NCBI RefSeq assembly: GCF_001517545.1
Contig: NZ_FBYA01000002.1
Span: 585,001 to 597,513, forward strand
Origin: Limnohabitans sp. Rim47
GTDB lineage: Bacteria > Pseudomonadota > Gammaproteobacteria > Burkholderiales > Burkholderiaceae_C
Length of the DNA stretch: 12,513 nucleotides
Direction of reading: 5' to 3'
The notes beneath the pieces were generated by a model, which had not been told where the DNA came from, searched no databases, and saw only the letters and a list, made by a program, of their open reading frames with translations. The translations under genes were made by a program, and so were the position numbers. The first letter of the stretch is position 1; each line of letters opens with the position of its first letter. Below are positions 1-6,948 of the stretch, piece after piece.

Positions 1-1
1 G

Positions 2-1531
2 CGCCTGCAGCTGGATCCGAACGCGGTGGTGCAATCGCTGTCCGGGGGTATGCGCAAGCGTGTGGCCTTGGCCCAAGCCTTGGTCACCCGTCCCGATGTG
101 CTCTTATTAGATGAGCCCACCAACCACCTTGACCTGAACGCCATCACTTGGCTGGAAGACTTGCTGATTGACTTCAAGGGCAGCGTGATCGCCATCACGC
201 ACGACCGGGCGTTTCTGGACCGCATTGCGACCCGCATTGTGGAGTTGGACCGGGGCAAGCTGCGCCCCTATCCTGGCAATTTTGCGCAATATCAAATTCA
301 AAAAGAAGAGCAGTTGGCGCAAGAGGACGTGATTCAGGCCAAGGCCGACAAGTTGCTGGCCCAGGAAGAAATCTGGATTCGCAAAGGCGTGGAAGCTCGA
401 CGCACCCGCAGCCAAAGCCGCATCACACGCCTGCAAAACCTGCGTGGAGAACGTGCTGCGCGCCGCGAAAAAGTGGGCAATGTCCGGATGGAAGTGGCTT
501 CAGGCGTTCCGAGCGGCAAGCTGGTGGCCGAGCTGACCGACGTCAGCAAAAGCTTCACCCAACCCGATGGCTCGGTGCGCACCGTGATCCAAAAGTTCAC
601 CGGCACCTTGCTGCGGGGCGACAAGATCGGTCTGCTTGGCCCCAACGGTGCCGGTAAGACCACCTTGCTCAAACTGATTTTGGGCGAACTTGAAGCAGAC
701 AGCGGCGAAGTGCGCCGTGGCACCAAACTCGAAGTGGCCTACTTTGACCAGATGCGCGATGCACTTGACTTGGACGCCACGCTGGAAGACTTCATCAGTC
801 CTGGCAGTGAGTGGATCGAGATCGGCAATAAACGTCAACACGTCAAGAGCTATCTGGGCGACTTTTTGTTCTCGCCCGCCCGCGGCACATCGCCCGTGCG
901 CTCATTGTCGGGTGGTGAGCGTAACCGCTTGCTGCTGGCGCGGTTGTTTGCGCGGCCTGCCAACGTGTTGGTACTCGACGAACCGACCAACGACTTGGAC
1001 ATCGAAACCTTGGAATTGCTGGAAGAGCTGCTGCAAACCTACGAAGGCACGGTGTTCTTGGTCAGCCACGACCGCGCTTTCATGGACAACGTCGTCACCG
1101 GCATCATCGCCTGCGAAAGCGCACCAGACCAGCCCGGTTTCTGGCGCGAATACGAAGGCTCGGTGCAAGACTGGTTGGTGCAGTCCAAACGCGCCCAAGC
1201 CATTCGTGCTCAAACCGCGCAACGCAGTGCAAGCGCACCACAAGCCACCACAGCCACGAGCACCGCTGCAACGCCCACACCTGCAGCGCCCGCAACCGCC
1301 GCACCGGCCCGCAGCAAGCTCAGCTACAAAGAGCAACGCGAACTGGCCGAGCTGCCCGGCAAGATCGAGGCACTGGAGAAAGAACAAGCCCTCACCCGTG
1401 CGCAACTGGCCGATGGCAGCGTTTACCAACGCGACCCCGGGCTGGCGCAACAACTGTTCAGGCGCGATACCGAGATCGACGATCTGCTGCTGACCGCGAT
1501 GGAGCGCTGGGAAATACTCTCCAACCGCTGA
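2..1531 (+). CDS. uup: ABC-F family ATPase Uup, 5' end missing
   Basis: Cytoplasmic ABC-F protein with two ATPase domains and no membrane segment. Uup proteins act on branched DNA intermediates and ribosomes and influence precise transposon excision. The reading frame is open from base 2, so the first Walker A lies outside the window; a GTG at 26 is an internal codon, not the start. Visible for domain 1: signature LSGGMRKR (about 38-61), Walker B LLLDEPTNHLD (ending near 133) and switch His in ITHDRAF (about 193-216). A charged ABC-F linker follows (about 290-480). Domain 2 has Walker A GPNGAGKTT (638-664), signature LSGGERNR (905-928), Walker B VLVLDEPTNDLD (965-1000) and VSHDRAF (about 1060-1082). 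An Ala/Pro/Thr-rich tether (about 1220-1315) leads to a C-terminal coiled-coil domain with repeated Glu/Leu heptads, the DNA-binding domain that distinguishes Uup from the EttA and YheS types. TGA at 1529-1531. The next gene is convergent. Confidence 0.93.
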   Translation, partial: RLQLDPNAVVQSLSGGMRKRVALAQALVTRPDVLLLDEPTNHLDLNAITWLEDLLIDFKGSVIAITHDRAFLDRIATRIVELDRGKLRPYPGNFAQYQIQKEEQLAQEDVIQAKADKLLAQEEIWIRKGVEARRTRSQSRITRLQNLRGERAARREKVGNVRMEVASGVPSGKLVAELTDVSKSFTQPDGSVRTVIQKFTGTLLRGDKIGLLGPNGAGKTTLLKLILGELEADSGEVRRGTKLEVAYFDQMRDALDLDATLEDFISPGSEWIEIGNKRQHVKSYLGDFLFSPARGTSPVRSLSGGERNRLLLARLFARPANVLVLDEPTNDLDIETLELLEELLQTYEGTVFLVSHDRAFMDNVVTGIIACESAPDQPGFWREYEGSVQDWLVQSKRAQAIRAQTAQRSASAPQATTATSTAATPTPAAPATAAPARSKLSYKEQRELAELPGKIEALEKEQALTRAQLADGSVYQRDPGLAQQLFRRDTEIDDLLLTAMERWEILSNR

Positions 1532-1539
1532 GATCAAGC

Positions 1540-1565
1540 GCTGAAATCAGACGCTGGATTTCAGC
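1540..1565. terminator. Stem-loop between convergent uup and mocR-type gene
   Basis: A perfect 9-base inverted repeat, GCTGAAATC (1540-1548) and GATTTCAGC (1557-1565), encloses an 8-base loop. It fills most of the 35-base gap between the stop codons of two convergent genes and is symmetric, so it could serve both strands. No T-run follows on either side, so it is not a canonical intrinsic terminator. The placement suggests transcript-end formation or 3'-end protection; this is inference. Confidence 0.5.
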
Positions 1566-1566
1566 C

Positions 1567-2988
1567 TCACAACAGGTCCTCACGCGTCTTGGCCAAGGCG
1601 CGCCAGAACCTGTCATCTTGCGTGCTGGCAAAGTTCACCCGCATGAACGAGCCCGGCCTGCGGTCAGCATGGAACAAGGAACCGGGGGCCAGCAGGTAGC
1701 CGGCGTCGTGCATGCGCAAGGCCAGCAGATCGGTGTCCACGCCCACATCGACCCAGCCGAAGAGGCCTTGGGGCGGTGCCACAAATTGGCAACCGTGCGC
1801 CAGCGCCAGCTTCACGCTGCGGCTGCGGGCGGCGTCCAACAACTGCGACAAGCGCTCGGTGTGCCGCCGGATGGCGCCTTGCTCCAGACACAGCGCCAGC
1901 GCCTTTTCAAACAACACGGGCGTGGTGAGCGTGGACAAGAGCTTGGTGTCTAAAAAAGCATCCTTCAGATCAGCCGGAGCCGCCAGGTAGCCCACACGCC
2001 AACTGGGCGCCAAGATCTTGGCATAGCCGCTGACATAAATGGTTTTTTGCAGCCCATCGAGCACAGACAAACGCACCGCATGCGCCGAGGCCATGTGCCC
2101 GTAGGTATCGTCTTCGACCACATGAAAGTTGTAGCGGTGCGCCAGGTTAACCAGCTGGTGCGCCACCGGCAAAGACAAGCCGTAGCCCGTGGGATTGTGC
2201 AAAACCGACACGCTGACCATCATCTTGGGCGCATGCATCTGGGCATAGCGCTCGACCACTTCTAAATCGGGGCCTGTCTCTAGGCGCGGCACGGGCAGGA
2301 TGCGAACCCCCAAGTTTTGCAGCCGGGCAAATTCAATGGCCCAGCCAGGTTCTTCGACCATCACACAATCGCCGGGACGCAACAAAGTCCGGCTGATGAT
2401 GTCCAGCGCATGGGTCGCCCCCACCGTGGTGATCAACTGCCCCGGTGCGGCGTGCATGCCCATGCTGGCCAACTTGGCCGACAAAATGTCGCGCAAACCC
2501 GTATCCCCCTGCGGCTCGCCGTAGCGCAAAGAAGACTCACGCAAAGCCGGACTGCTGACCACTTTGCGCAAAGCGGCCGACAAAAAATCGGCATCCAGCC
2601 AGTCCGGTGGAAACACCCCCATGCCCGGCTGCGGCTCGGCACTGGGTTGGTGGAACATGCCCCGAATCAGGCTGGCGGCATTCACAGGCGGCGGATGGGA
2701 TGCCGCGCTTGCGGCCAAGGACGCTGCAGGCGGCATGCGCTGCGTCCGGTCCCGCACAAAAACCCCCCGGTTCGGGCGTGCCTCGACCCAGCCCTGCGCC
2801 ACCAGCCAGTCGTAAGCGGCCACCACGGTCGATGCGCTCACCCCGTGCATTTGGGCGCACTGCCGCACCGAAGGCAAACGCGCACCCGAGACCAGCAACT
2901 GGTCTCGCATGCGCGCCACAAAGCGCTGAGCGAGCTGTTCGGTCAGAGGCTGGCTGGATTCACGGCTGAGCAAAGACATGGGCGGCAT
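1567..2988 (-). CDS. MocR-family transcriptional regulator (GntR wHTH + aminotransferase-like domain)
   Basis: 473-residue MocR-type regulator. The GntR-family winged helix-turn-helix spans residues about 14-80 (recognition region around SVRQCAQMHGVSASTVV, wing WVEARPNRGVF). A flexible Ala/Pro linker covers about 82-105. A fold-type I aminotransferase-like domain follows, keeping the PLP residues: Asn265 in HNPTG, Asp293/Asp294 and Tyr296 in EDDTYG, Schiff-base Lys324 in GYAKILAP, and Arg450 in the position that usually binds a substrate carboxylate. Such proteins sense PLP or a PLP-amino acid adduct. The sensor residues are intact here, but the ligand cannot be read from sequence. It is divergent from a LysE exporter with a 96-base gap holding repeated half-sites, which suggests control of that gene and possibly of itself. 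An in-frame ATG at 2979 has TGGA 9 bases upstream and may be the true start (470 residues). Not clearly PdxR or TauR, so no symbol is given. Confidence 0.9.
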   Translation of the reverse strand: MPPMSLLSRESSQPLTEQLAQRFVARMRDQLLVSGARLPSVRQCAQMHGVSASTVVAAYDWLVAQGWVEARPNRGVFVRDRTQRMPPAASLAASAASHPPPVNAASLIRGMFHQPSAEPQPGMGVFPPDWLDADFLSAALRKVVSSPALRESSLRYGEPQGDTGLRDILSAKLASMGMHAAPGQLITTVGATHALDIISRTLLRPGDCVMVEEPGWAIEFARLQNLGVRILPVPRLETGPDLEVVERYAQMHAPKMMVSVSVLHNPTGYGLSLPVAHQLVNLAHRYNFHVVEDDTYGHMASAHAVRLSVLDGLQKTIYVSGYAKILAPSWRVGYLAAPADLKDAFLDTKLLSTLTTPVLFEKALALCLEQGAIRRHTERLSQLLDAARSRSVKLALAHGCQFVAPPQGLFGWVDVGVDTDLLALRMHDAGYLLAPGSLFHADRRPGSFMRVNFASTQDDRFWRALAKTREDLL

Positions 2989-3015
2989 TCCAAAAGTGTG
3001 CGGTCAAGCAAAGCG

Positions 3016-3058
3016 ATACAGTTTCCAAAATGATCTCACAAACTGTATTGGTACTGTA
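3016..3058. promoter_or_regulatory. Probable MocR operator: three ACTGTA-type half-sites
   Basis: The divergent gap contains ATACAGTTT at 3016-3024 and its exact reverse complement AAACTGTAT at 3040-3048, with a 15-base spacer. A further ACTGTA at 3053-3058 repeats the ACTGTA at 3042-3047 in the same orientation, 11 bases (about one helical turn) apart. MocR regulators are known to bind direct repeats, often with an additional inverted half-site, so this layout fits the adjacent regulator. The repeats are seen directly; the assignment as its binding site is inferred. Confidence 0.6.
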
Positions 3059-3077
3059 CTCATTTCAGCACTACATT
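3048..3077 (+). promoter_or_regulatory. Candidate promoter of the LysE-family gene
   Basis: TTGGTA (3048-3053) and TACATT (3072-3077), 18 bases apart, each match the sigma-70 consensus at 4 of 6 positions. The -10 ends 7 bases before the ATG at 3085, so transcription would begin at or next to the start codon, and no Shine-Dalgarno sequence is visible. The two direct ACTGTA half-sites would then abut the -35 (near -43 and -32), a position typical for an activator. Weak on consensus alone. Confidence 0.35.
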
Positions 3078-3084
3078 CAAAGCC

Positions 3085-3702
3085 ATGACTTCTTCTGAAC
3101 TCAGCGCCCTCTTGGTGCTCGCCACCGTGAGCAGCTTCACCCCCGGGCCAAACACCACCCTGTCGACTGCCATGGCCGCCAACCACGGCTTGCGGCACGC
3201 CATGCGCTTTGTGCTGGCCGTGCCGGTGGGCTGGGGCATTTTGTTCATCCTGTGCGCCACAGGCCTGGGCGGTTTGGTGGTGGCCTTCCCGCCCTTGCGC
3301 TGGGGCATCGTGGTGTTGGGCAATGCTTATTTGCTGTGGCTGGCCTCGCGTTTGTGGCGAAGCGGCAGCTTGCAACAGACCGACAGCAGCAAACTGCAGG
3401 TGGGCTTTGTGCAGGGCGTGGGTTTGCAGTTTCTCAACATCAAGGCCTGGATGCTGGCCCTGGCCATCGTGGCCGGGTGGATCGCCGGTCGGGATGACGG
3501 TGCCGAGCGCACGCTGCTGCTTTTGCCCATCATGGTGGCCTATGGTTTTGTCAGCAATTTGGTCTATGCCGTGGCGGGGTCGATGCTGCGGCATTGGCTG
3601 GCGCAAGGTCGCCGCTTGTTGATGTTCAACCGCTGCATGTCGATCGCGCTTTTGGGCACCGTGCTGTGGATCCTCAACGGCTTGCGCCAAAGCGCAGCCT
3701 GA
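3085..3702 (+). CDS. LysE/RhtB family amino-acid exporter
   Basis: 205-residue inner-membrane protein of the LysE/RhtB superfamily (about six membrane helices, usual length 200-210), which exports amino acids or close derivatives. The family hallmark TPGPNT lies at residues 19-24 in the first helix, followed by small-residue-rich hydrophobic segments and the conserved LQFLNIKAW stretch near residue 115. The overall look is closest to the EamB/YfiK-type branch (cysteine/O-acetylserine export in E. coli), but the substrate cannot be assigned. The ATG follows the divergent regulator's control region; no Shine-Dalgarno sequence is visible, so the start rests on position and the well-placed first helix. 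It is followed after 26 bases by another transporter gene, so the two are probably co-transcribed. Confidence 0.9.
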   Translation: MTSSELSALLVLATVSSFTPGPNTTLSTAMAANHGLRHAMRFVLAVPVGWGILFILCATGLGGLVVAFPPLRWGIVVLGNAYLLWLASRLWRSGSLQQTDSSKLQVGFVQGVGLQFLNIKAWMLALAIVAGWIAGRDDGAERTLLLLPIMVAYGFVSNLVYAVAGSMLRHWLAQGRRLLMFNRCMSIALLGTVLWILNGLRQSAA

Positions 3703-3728
3703 ATCGCACCACTCACGCCTTGAATCAC

Positions 3729-4673
3729 ATGACCGACGCACACACACAACGCGAAAACCGGGGGCTTTGGCTCGGCTTGCTGGGCGTGGTGATTTTTGCC
3801 CTCACCCTGCCCATGACCCGCTTGGCCACCGGCACGGTTGAAGCACCGCAGCTGTCCCCCTGGTTTGTCACTTTCGCACGCGCGGCGCTGGCGGGTGGTT
3901 TGTCGGCGCTGTACCTGCTGGCCGTTCGCGCGCCTTGGCCCAAAGCAGCACAACGCGGCTCTTTGTGGCTGTCGCTGGCTGGCAACGTGGTGGGCTATCC
4001 CTTGCTGCTGGGCTGGGCGCTGCGCCATGTGACCGCCAGCCACGCCGCCGTCATCACCGCTTTGCTGCCACTGGCCACTGCTGCGGCAGCCGCCTGGCTC
4101 ATGCACCAGCGGGCACGCTGGGGGTTTTGGGTGTTTGCCGGTTTGGGCAGCGGGCTGGTGGCGGTCTACAGCGTGTTGCGCGCCATGCAAATGGGACACG
4201 GCGTTGGCCTGAGCTGGGCCGACACCCTGCTGCTGGGCGCGGTGATCGCCGCATCGCTGGGTTATGTGGCCGGGGCCAAGGTCACGGCCAGTCTGGGGGC
4301 CGAAAAGGTCATCAGTTGGGTCTGCGTCATGGCTTTGCCCATCACCTTGCCCGGCGCTTGGCTTACTTGGCCAGAACACGCCATTGCCCCCACCGCGTGG
4401 CTGGCATTGCTGTATGTCGGCGTGTTCTCCATGTGGGCGGGCTTTTTCGCCTGGTTTCGCGGCCTGTCGCTGGGCGGGCCTCTGCGCGTCAGCCAGACCC
4501 AATTGCTGCAACCTTTCATTTCCATCTTGGCCGCCGTCCCTTTGCTGGGAGAATCGCTGGATGCGATGACGCTGGGCTTTGCCCTGCTGGTGGTGCTGAC
4601 CGTCTTCATGGGGCGGCGCATGACCAACACCCCAGCCACCCCAATAACCACAGTTTCAAGGAGCACAACATGA
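3729..4673 (+). CDS. EamA/DMT-family transporter
   Basis: 314-residue drug/metabolite transporter-superfamily protein, usual length for the ten-helix EamA type formed from two five-helix repeats. The N-terminus is short and charged (MTDAHTQRENRG) and is followed by hydrophobic helix 1. Repeat 1 ends near residue 140 with an AWLMHQR turn; repeat 2 carries MWAGFFAWFRGLSLGG and the typical QLLQPFISILAAVPLLGE segment, as in EamA proteins. The frame is open further upstream, but only the ATG at 3729 gives the family N-terminus; the upstream part is an out-of-frame shadow of the LysE gene. No clear Shine-Dalgarno. It probably exports an amino acid or related metabolite, inferred from the neighbours. 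Its stop overlaps the next start as ATGA, implying translational coupling to the aminotransferase. Confidence 0.88.
   Translation: MTDAHTQRENRGLWLGLLGVVIFALTLPMTRLATGTVEAPQLSPWFVTFARAALAGGLSALYLLAVRAPWPKAAQRGSLWLSLAGNVVGYPLLLGWALRHVTASHAAVITALLPLATAAAAAWLMHQRARWGFWVFAGLGSGLVAVYSVLRAMQMGHGVGLSWADTLLLGAVIAASLGYVAGAKVTASLGAEKVISWVCVMALPITLPGAWLTWPEHAIAPTAWLALLYVGVFSMWAGFFAWFRGLSLGGPLRVSQTQLLQPFISILAAVPLLGESLDAMTLGFALLVVLTVFMGRRMTNTPATPITTVSRSTT
4658..4663 (+). promoter_or_regulatory. Strong ribosome binding site for the aminotransferase
   Basis: AAGGAG ends 6 bases before the ATG at 4670. It is the strongest Shine-Dalgarno in the window, lies inside the end of the transporter gene, and fixes the start of the next gene at 4670 against a long upstream open frame. 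Confidence 0.8.
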
Positions 4674-5866
4674 ACTGGACCCTGGCCCAACGTGCCGAAA
4701 AAATGAACCCTTCGGTGATCCGCGAAATCCTCAAGGTCACCGAACTGCCCGGCATCATCAGCTTTGCTGGCGGCCTGCCATCGCCCCAGACCTTCCCTAT
4801 TGATGCCATGCGCGAAGCCAGCGAACGCGTACTCAGCCAGGACGGCAAAGCCGCCTTGCAATATGCGGCCAGCGAGGGCTATGCGCCCTTGCGCGAATGG
4901 GTTGCGCAAGACCTGCTCAAGCAGGGCATGAACGTCAGCCCCGACCAAGTGCTCATCACCACCGGCAGCCAACAAGGTCTGGACCTAGTGGCCAAGATCC
5001 TGATCGACGCAGGCAGCCGCATCTTGGTCGAAACCCCCACCTATTTGGGCGCCTTGCAAGCCTTCACCCCGATGGAGCCCACCGTGGTGAGCGTGGACAG
5101 CGACGAGCACGGTGTGGACGCCGCCGATCTGCGGGCCAAAGTCGGCACAGGGGCCGACAAAGCCCGTTTTGTGTATTTGCTGCCCAACTTCCAGAACCCC
5201 ACCGGTCGAACCATGACCGAAGAGCGCCGCGCTGCCGTGGCCCAGTTGGCCATCGAAAACGGCCTGCCGATCATCGAAGACAACCCCTACGGCGACCTGT
5301 GGTTTGACGCACCGCCTGCGCCCTCGCTCAGCTCGCGCCACCCCGAGGGCAGTGTGTACCTGGGCTCGTTTTCCAAAATCTTGGCCCCCGGCCTGCGCCT
5401 AGGCTATCTGGTTGCGCCCAAAGCGCTTTACCCCAAACTGCTACAAGCCAAGCAAGCGGCCGACCTGCACACGCCCAGCTTCAACCAACGTGTGGTGGCA
5501 GAGGTCATCAAGGACGGCTTCATTGACCGCCATGTGCCCACCATTCGTGCGCTCTACAAACAGCAGTGCGAAGCCATGCTGGCCGCACTGGACCGTGAAA
5601 TGGCGGGGCTGGGCCTGACATGGAACCGCCCAGCAGGCGGCATGTTCCTGTGGGTGCAATTGCCCGCAGGCCTGAAAGCCATTCCCTTGCTGGACAAAGC
5701 CGTGAAAAAGGGCGTGGCCTTTGTGCCCGGCTCGGCTTTCTACGCCACCCACGAAGAAGGCGGTGCCAACGAAAGCACACTGCGCCTGTCCTTCGTGACG
5801 GCCACTGTGGACCAGATCAACACCGGCATGGCGGCGCTGGCCGCTGCGATCCGCGAATCACTTTAA
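4670..5866 (+). CDS. PLP-dependent fold-type I aminotransferase (LysN / 2-aminoadipate transaminase-like)
   Basis: 398-residue cytoplasmic aminotransferase of class I/II that moves an amino group between an amino acid and a 2-oxoacid. PLP-site residues are all present: Tyr71 in the SEGY region, Tyr125 in ETPTY, Asn176 in NFQNPTG, Asp204 and Tyr207 in EDNPYG, Schiff-base Lys236 in GSFSKILAPGLRLGY, and Arg372 in LRLSF for the substrate carboxylate. The sequence resembles the LysN/2-aminoadipate and MocR-related branch, which often accepts aromatic, branched or aminoadipate substrates; the actual substrate is unknown. The start is set by AAGGAG at 4658-4663 and by an N-terminus (about 20 residues before the FAGG motif) typical of the family. 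The same frame is open back to 3935, but that stretch is antisense-type junk over the transporter. It overlaps the transporter by 4 bases and is probably in the MocR-controlled cluster. Confidence 0.9.
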   Translation: MNWTLAQRAEKMNPSVIREILKVTELPGIISFAGGLPSPQTFPIDAMREASERVLSQDGKAALQYAASEGYAPLREWVAQDLLKQGMNVSPDQVLITTGSQQGLDLVAKILIDAGSRILVETPTYLGALQAFTPMEPTVVSVDSDEHGVDAADLRAKVGTGADKARFVYLLPNFQNPTGRTMTEERRAAVAQLAIENGLPIIEDNPYGDLWFDAPPAPSLSSRHPEGSVYLGSFSKILAPGLRLGYLVAPKALYPKLLQAKQAADLHTPSFNQRVVAEVIKDGFIDRHVPTIRALYKQQCEAMLAALDREMAGLGLTWNRPAGGMFLWVQLPAGLKAIPLLDKAVKKGVAFVPGSAFYATHEEGGANESTLRLSFVTATVDQINTGMAALAAAIRESL

Positions 5867-5962
5867 CGCACTGACCCGCCAAATTGCCGTCGAAAATGCC
5901 GTCCCGAGCCCTCTGCTGCCGCTCGGCCTAATGGGTCGATGGCGCTCTTGCCCAACACCAGA

Positions 5963-5968
5963 CAAAAC
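5963..5968 (+). promoter_or_regulatory. Possible -10 element just before the PhzF-family gene
   Basis: CAAAAC ends 7 bases before the ATG at 5976; there is no Shine-Dalgarno. The spacing matches other genes in this window with -10-like hexamers 6-8 bases before ATG. The 109-base gap upstream also holds a short inverted repeat, CCGAGC (5904-5909) and GCTCGG (5921-5926), which could partly separate this gene from the aminotransferase. No convincing -35. Confidence 0.25.
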
Positions 5969-5975
5969 TACCGCC

Positions 5976-6899
5976 ATGAAACAACGCGCATTCCAACAAG
6001 TCGATGTCTTCACCGACACCGCCTTTCTGGGTAACCCGCTGGCCGTGGTGTTGGACGGCGAGGGCCTGAGCGACGCGCAGATGCAGGCCTTTGCCGCTTG
6101 GACGCAGCTGAGCGAAACCACTTTTGTGTTGCCGCCCACGCCCGCAGGGGCCGCAGGCGGTGCCGATTACCGGGTGCGCATCTTCACGCCCGGTGCCGAA
6201 TTGCCTTTTGCCGGGCACCCCACACTGGGCACCGCCCATGCTTGGCGACAAGCAGGCGGCCAGCCCCGGCAAAGTGGTCAATTGGTGCAGGAGTGCGGCG
6301 TGGGTTTGGTCACCTTGAAATCAGTCGATGGGCGTTGGGCATTTGCAGCGCCCGCATTGCAACGCCAGACACCCGCGCCAGCGCAACTGGCTGAGGTGCT
6401 GGTGGCACTGGGCCTGCATGCCAACGATGTGCTGGCCGCGCAAAACCTGAACAACGGGCCGCACTGGCTGGGCCTGTTGATCGACTCGGTGGACCGTTTG
6501 CTCGCGCTGGAGCCTGACCACGCGGCGCTCAAACGCCTGAACACCAAGGTCGGCGTGGCGGCCAAGCGCGAAGCCGATGCAGGTGGCCTGATCCGCCGCG
6601 CCAACCGCGAGGCACGCGCCTTTGCCGCTTCAAGCCGCATCCCCAACGACCCGACCGATCTGGAGGTGCGCGCCTTTGCTGCCCCTGTCGGGATCGCAGA
6701 AGACCCGGTGACCGGTAGCCTGAATGCATCGCTCGCGCAATGGCTGATCGCCGATGGCCACATGCCAGCGGCGTACAGCGCCCGCCAAGGTACGGTGTTG
6801 GGTCGTGCCGGGCAGGTGTTCTTGTCGCAAGACGCACAAGGGCAGGTTTGGGTGGGTGGTGATGTGGTCGGCTGCATCGAGGGCTCGGTAACGATCTGA
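5976..6899 (+). CDS. PhzF-family isomerase/epimerase-like protein
   Basis: 307-residue cytoplasmic protein of the PhzF/diaminopimelate-epimerase fold: two similar halves around a central active site. Seen in order: VFTDTAFLGNPLAVV near residues 11-25, the catalytic Glu47 in QLSETTF, the phosphate/substrate loop FAGHP around 78-82 with PGAELPFAGHPTLGTA, and in the second half EDPVTGSLNASLAQWL (Asp243) with VGG near 293-295. PhzF isomerises dihydro-hydroxyanthranilate in phenazine synthesis, but no phenazine genes are present; most chromosomal members have unknown substrates. The ATG at 5976 is chosen because it begins right at the family N-terminus; the frame is open further upstream without a better start. 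It lies 109 bases after the aminotransferase on the same strand and may read through from that cluster. Confidence 0.9.
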   Translation: MKQRAFQQVDVFTDTAFLGNPLAVVLDGEGLSDAQMQAFAAWTQLSETTFVLPPTPAGAAGGADYRVRIFTPGAELPFAGHPTLGTAHAWRQAGGQPRQSGQLVQECGVGLVTLKSVDGRWAFAAPALQRQTPAPAQLAEVLVALGLHANDVLAAQNLNNGPHWLGLLIDSVDRLLALEPDHAALKRLNTKVGVAAKREADAGGLIRRANREARAFAASSRIPNDPTDLEVRAFAAPVGIAEDPVTGSLNASLAQWLIADGHMPAAYSARQGTVLGRAGQVFLSQDAQGQVWVGGDVVGCIEGSVTI

Positions 6900-6930
6900 T
6901 CACCCCAGCGACAGATACAAGCGCCTAGGC

Positions 6931-6940
6931 TGCGCACAAT
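6931..6940 (+). promoter_or_regulatory. Possible extended -10 before the histidine-phosphatase gene
   Basis: TGCG (6931-6934) followed directly by CACAAT (6935-6940), ending 8 bases before the ATG at 6949. It resembles TGCG-GACAAT-like elements before hemE and the 7710 gene. There is no Shine-Dalgarno and no good -35. If used, the mRNA would be almost leaderless. Confidence 0.35.
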
Positions 6941-6948
6941 GGTTGCCC

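Noticed and set aside
3004..4511. Minus-strand open frames opposite the LysE and EamA genes
   Set aside because: Low-complexity Gln/His/Gly composition and complete overlap with well-recognised transporter genes.
3935..4669. Long open frame upstream of and in frame with the aminotransferase
   Set aside because: It overlaps the EamA transporter in another frame, encodes Arg/His/Gly-rich sequence with no family resemblance, and the AAGGAG at 4658-4663 places the real start at 4670.
5888..5909. Two TGCCGTC copies and a short CCGAGC/GCTCGG inverted repeat after the aminotransferase
   Set aside because: Too short, and without a T-run, to call a terminator or attachment site; mentioned only with the PhzF upstream region.
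5976..6899. Phenazine biosynthesis role for the PhzF-family gene
   Set aside because: No other phz genes are present, and PhzF-fold proteins of unknown function are common in chromosomes.
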